This document shows, piece by piece, positions 62,117 through 64,000 of a stretch of DNA of 64,000 nucleotides. The stretch comes from Gaiellasilicea sp963761905 (lineage in GTDB: Bacteria > Actinomycetota > Thermoleophilia > Gaiellales > Gaiellaceae). The notes beneath the pieces are model-generated. The model was not told the origin of the DNA. It did not search any database and was given only the letters and a program-made list of their open reading frames with translations. Location of the stretch: NCBI GenBank assembly GCA_963761905.1, contig CAVXIQ010000001.1:62001-126000 (forward strand), written 5' to 3'. Made by a program: the position numbers and the translations under genes. How positions within the stretch are numbered: position 1 is the first letter of the stretch; the number at the start of each line of letters is the position of its first letter.

Positions 62117-62972
62117 GGCGGGCGTTCATCTCGGCAGCGGCAAGGTGCGGGAGCTCTACGCGCTCGACGAGGCGCGGCTGCTCCTGACGGCGTCGGATCG
62201 GATCTCCACCTTCGACGTGATCCTGCCCACCGAGATCCCCGACAAGGGCCGCGTGCTCACCGGCCTCTCGGCCTTCTGGTTCGCACGCACGAGCGACCTC
62301 GTGCCCAATCACCTGCTGGCTCTCCGCGACGACGGTCGCACGCTCGAGTGCCGCCGACTCGAGATGCTCCCGATCGAGGTCGTCGTCCGCGGCTATCTCG
62401 CCGGGTCTGGGTGGAAGGACTATCTCGCCACCGGTGCCGTCTGCGGCCACGCCCTGCCGGCGGGGCTGCGCGAGTCCGACCGGCTGCCGCAGCCGCTGCT
62501 CACGCCGGCGACGAAGGCGGAGAGCGGCCACGACGAGAACATCGCCGCGGCAACTGCGGCCAGGCTCGTCGGCGATGACCTCTACGGCGAGGTCGAGCGG
62601 GTCGCGCTCGCGCTCTATCGCTTCGCCGCCGCGCACGCCGAGGCGCGCGGGATCATCCTCGCGGACACGAAGTTCGAGCTCGGGCTCGATTCCGAGGGGA
62701 CGCTCGTGCTCGGTGACGAGGCCTTGACTCCCGACTCCTCGCGCTTCTGGCCGGCGTCCGACTACGCACCCGGTGGCCCACAGCCCTCGTACGACAAGCA
62801 GTACGTGCGGGACTACTGCGAGAGCCTCGGCTGGGACAAGACCGATCCCGGCCCGGAGCTTTCCGCGGATGTCGTCGCCGGGACACGAGCGCGCTACATC
62901 GAGGCGTTCGAGCTACTGACGGGGATCGCGTTCACCGACTACCTCGCCGACCCGCAGGTCGTGCTCCGGTGA
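62109..62972 (+). CDS. purC: SAICAR synthase
   Basis: Encodes 287 residues. GSGKVRELYAL, LLTASDRISTFDVILPTEIPDKG (in parts, about 20-42), EMLPIEVVVRGYLAGSGWKDY and LADTKFELGLD (about 182) are PurC blocks. It joins aspartate to CAIR with ATP. The ATG at 62109 overlaps the end of purB by 8 bases. The length is of the longer, yeast-like type rather than the 240-residue E. coli form. Confidence 0.95.
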   Translation: MPEAGVHLGSGKVRELYALDEARLLLTASDRISTFDVILPTEIPDKGRVLTGLSAFWFARTSDLVPNHLLALRDDGRTLECRRLEMLPIEVVVRGYLAGSGWKDYLATGAVCGHALPAGLRESDRLPQPLLTPATKAESGHDENIAAATAARLVGDDLYGEVERVALALYRFAAAHAEARGIILADTKFELGLDSEGTLVLGDEALTPDSSRFWPASDYAPGGPQPSYDKQYVRDYCESLGWDKTDPGPELSADVVAGTRARYIEAFELLTGIAFTDYLADPQVVLR

Positions 62973-63217
62973 GGGTCACCGTCCTCGTGCGACCGAAAGC
63001 GGGCATCCTCGATCCCCAGGGTGAGGCCGTCGGAGGATCGCTGCGAACGCTGGGCTTCACGGTCGGAGGCGCGCGAGTCGGCCGGCTGGTCGACCTCGAG
63101 GTTGACGCGCCTACGGCCGAACAAGCGCGCGCGGACGTCGAGCGGATGTGCGAGCAGCTGCTGGCGAACCCGCTGATCGAGAGCTTCGAGATCGAGGTCG
63201 AGGGCCACACCGAATGA
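62969..63217 (+). CDS. purS: FGAM synthase subunit PurS
   Basis: Encodes 82 residues. VTVLVRPKAGILDPQGEAV at the N terminus and VGRLVDLEVDA with RMCEQLLANPLIESFEIEVE at the end are the PurS pattern. The small subunit bridges PurL and PurQ in the formylglycinamidine synthase complex. GTG start overlaps purC by 4 bases, and its stop overlaps purQ. Confidence 0.95.
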   Translation: MRVTVLVRPKAGILDPQGEAVGGSLRTLGFTVGGARVGRLVDLEVDAPTAEQARADVERMCEQLLANPLIESFEIEVEGHTE

Positions 63218-63912
63218 TCCGGCCCAAGGTCGCAGTCCTCGTCTTTCCCGGCTCGAACGACGACCGCGACGCGGCCTGGGCGCTCGGCGCGCTCGGCGCG
63301 GATGCCCGACTCGTCTGGCACGCCGATGCGGACCTGCCACGGGACACCGGAGCGGTCGTCTTGCCCGGCGGCTTCTCGTACGGCGACTATCTCCGCTGCG
63401 GGGCGATCGCGCGCTCGGCCCCGATCATGGGCGCGGTGCGCTCGTTCGCCGCGGGCGGTGGCCCCGTCCTCGGGATCTGCAACGGCTTCCAGATCCTCTG
63501 CGAGGCGGGCCTCCTTCCGGGAGTCCTGCGCTCGAATCGCCAGCTCGAGTTCGTCTGCCGTGACGTTGCGATCACCGTCGAGCGGGACGACACCCTGCTC
63601 ACCCGGCGCTGCGAGCTCGGCCAACGCCTGACGATCCCGGTGAAGCACGGCGAGGGCTCGTGGTACGCAGACGACGAGCTGTACTCCGAGCTGGAGGAAT
63701 CGGGCCAGCTCGTGCTTCGCTATGCCGAGGATTGCAACGGCTCGGTCGGCGACGTGGCGGGCGTGTGTGACGCGGCCGGCACCGTCTTTGGCCTGATGCC
63801 GCATCCGGAGCACGCCGTCGATCCCCTCCTCGGCTCGGGCGACGGCGCCCTGCTTCTTGCCGCGCTCGTCGACGCGGCACGCGAACGCGTGCTCGCCGGC
63901 GCCACGCGCTAG
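63214..63912 (+). CDS. purQ: FGAM synthase glutaminase subunit PurQ
   Basis: Encodes 232 residues of the class I (triad) amidotransferase type. VAVLVFPGSNDDRDAAWAL at the N terminus, LPGGFSYGDYLRCGAIA (about 50), nucleophile Cys in LGICNGFQIL (about 85-94) and the His-Glu pair in MPHPEHAVDP (about 195) are present. It supplies ammonia to PurL, expected just outside the window or elsewhere. ATG 63214 overlaps purS. Confidence 0.95.
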   Translation: MIRPKVAVLVFPGSNDDRDAAWALGALGADARLVWHADADLPRDTGAVVLPGGFSYGDYLRCGAIARSAPIMGAVRSFAAGGGPVLGICNGFQILCEAGLLPGVLRSNRQLEFVCRDVAITVERDDTLLTRRCELGQRLTIPVKHGEGSWYADDELYSELEESGQLVLRYAEDCNGSVGDVAGVCDAAGTVFGLMPHPEHAVDPLLGSGDGALLLAALVDAARERVLAGATR

Positions 63913-63917
63913 CGCGT

Positions 63918-64000
63918 TCACAGTCGCAGCGTCTCCTGCAGATCCGGATGCTTCTCGAGGAGCACTCGAAGCCGGTCGAGATCTCGGGCGCGCAAGGTCA
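63918..64000 (-). CDS. C-terminal end of an unidentified protein (partial)
   Basis: An open minus-strand frame enters from the right edge and stops at TGA 63920-63918. The 26 visible residues include RDLDRLRVLLEKHPDL and end QETLRL, a helical, charged tail. It converges on purQ with 5 bases between stops. No family can be named. Confidence 0.45.
   Translation of the reverse strand, partial: TLRARDLDRLRVLLEKHPDLQETLRL

Overview
The window is about 64 kb of high-GC, densely packed bacterial DNA with many GTG starts, 4-nt ATGA/GTGA gene overlaps and long meaningless antisense frames. A CGAAC-N4-GTTCG SOS box in front of lexA, the rpsF-ssb-rpsR-rplI-dnaB order and several large secreted proteins with Ig-like segments point to an actinomycetote, possibly class Thermoleophilia. 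That placement is inference. I see no prophage, insertion sequence, CRISPR array or replication origin, so the window reads as chromosomal backbone.

Layout. 0-11 kb: a pepD, DcuA/B-like carrier, APC permease and ThrE-like exporter operon, then a phospholipase-D-like protein, a DHA2 drug exporter and a class II glutamine amidotransferase. 10.8-22 kb: a carbohydrate locus with a GH1 glycosidase / sugar isomerase / Gfo-Idh operon on the minus strand, a divergent LacI regulator, and an Opp-type ABC transporter ending in a GH130 phosphorylase. Four related 14-bp half-palindromic sites lie in front of these three units and suggest one LacI regulon for beta-mannosides or similar oligosaccharides. 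22-27 kb: a MoxR, DUF58, vWA, vWA operon with a membrane-anchored HtrA-like protease upstream. 27-29.5 kb: RNase P RNA, a broken lipoprotein, a zinc ribbon, lexA with promoter and SOS box, tRNA-Leu(GAG) and secG. 29.5-36 kb: a receiver-only regulator, a glycosyltransferase, a methyltransferase remnant, methylmalonyl-CoA mutase with a GntR regulator, a MoaD-MoaE fusion, a site-2 protease and a LOG protein. 36-47 kb: a VanW protein, selA and selB, DUF192, nitrilase, cupin, aquaporin, CapA and tRNA-Sec. 47-53 kb: secreted and envelope proteins. 53.5-57.9 kb: rpsF, ssb, rpsR, rplI, dnaB and a DnaC-like loader. 57.9-63.9 kb: purA, then purD-purB-purC-purS-purQ.

Data-quality warning. At least eight otherwise intact genes are each split by a single-base indel, including ssb and dnaB, which are essential. 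I read most of these as sequencing or assembly errors. They are annotated as one gene across the shift. The 27.3-28.1 kb lipoprotein (about three shifts) and the 31.1 kb methyltransferase (internal part missing) may be truly broken.
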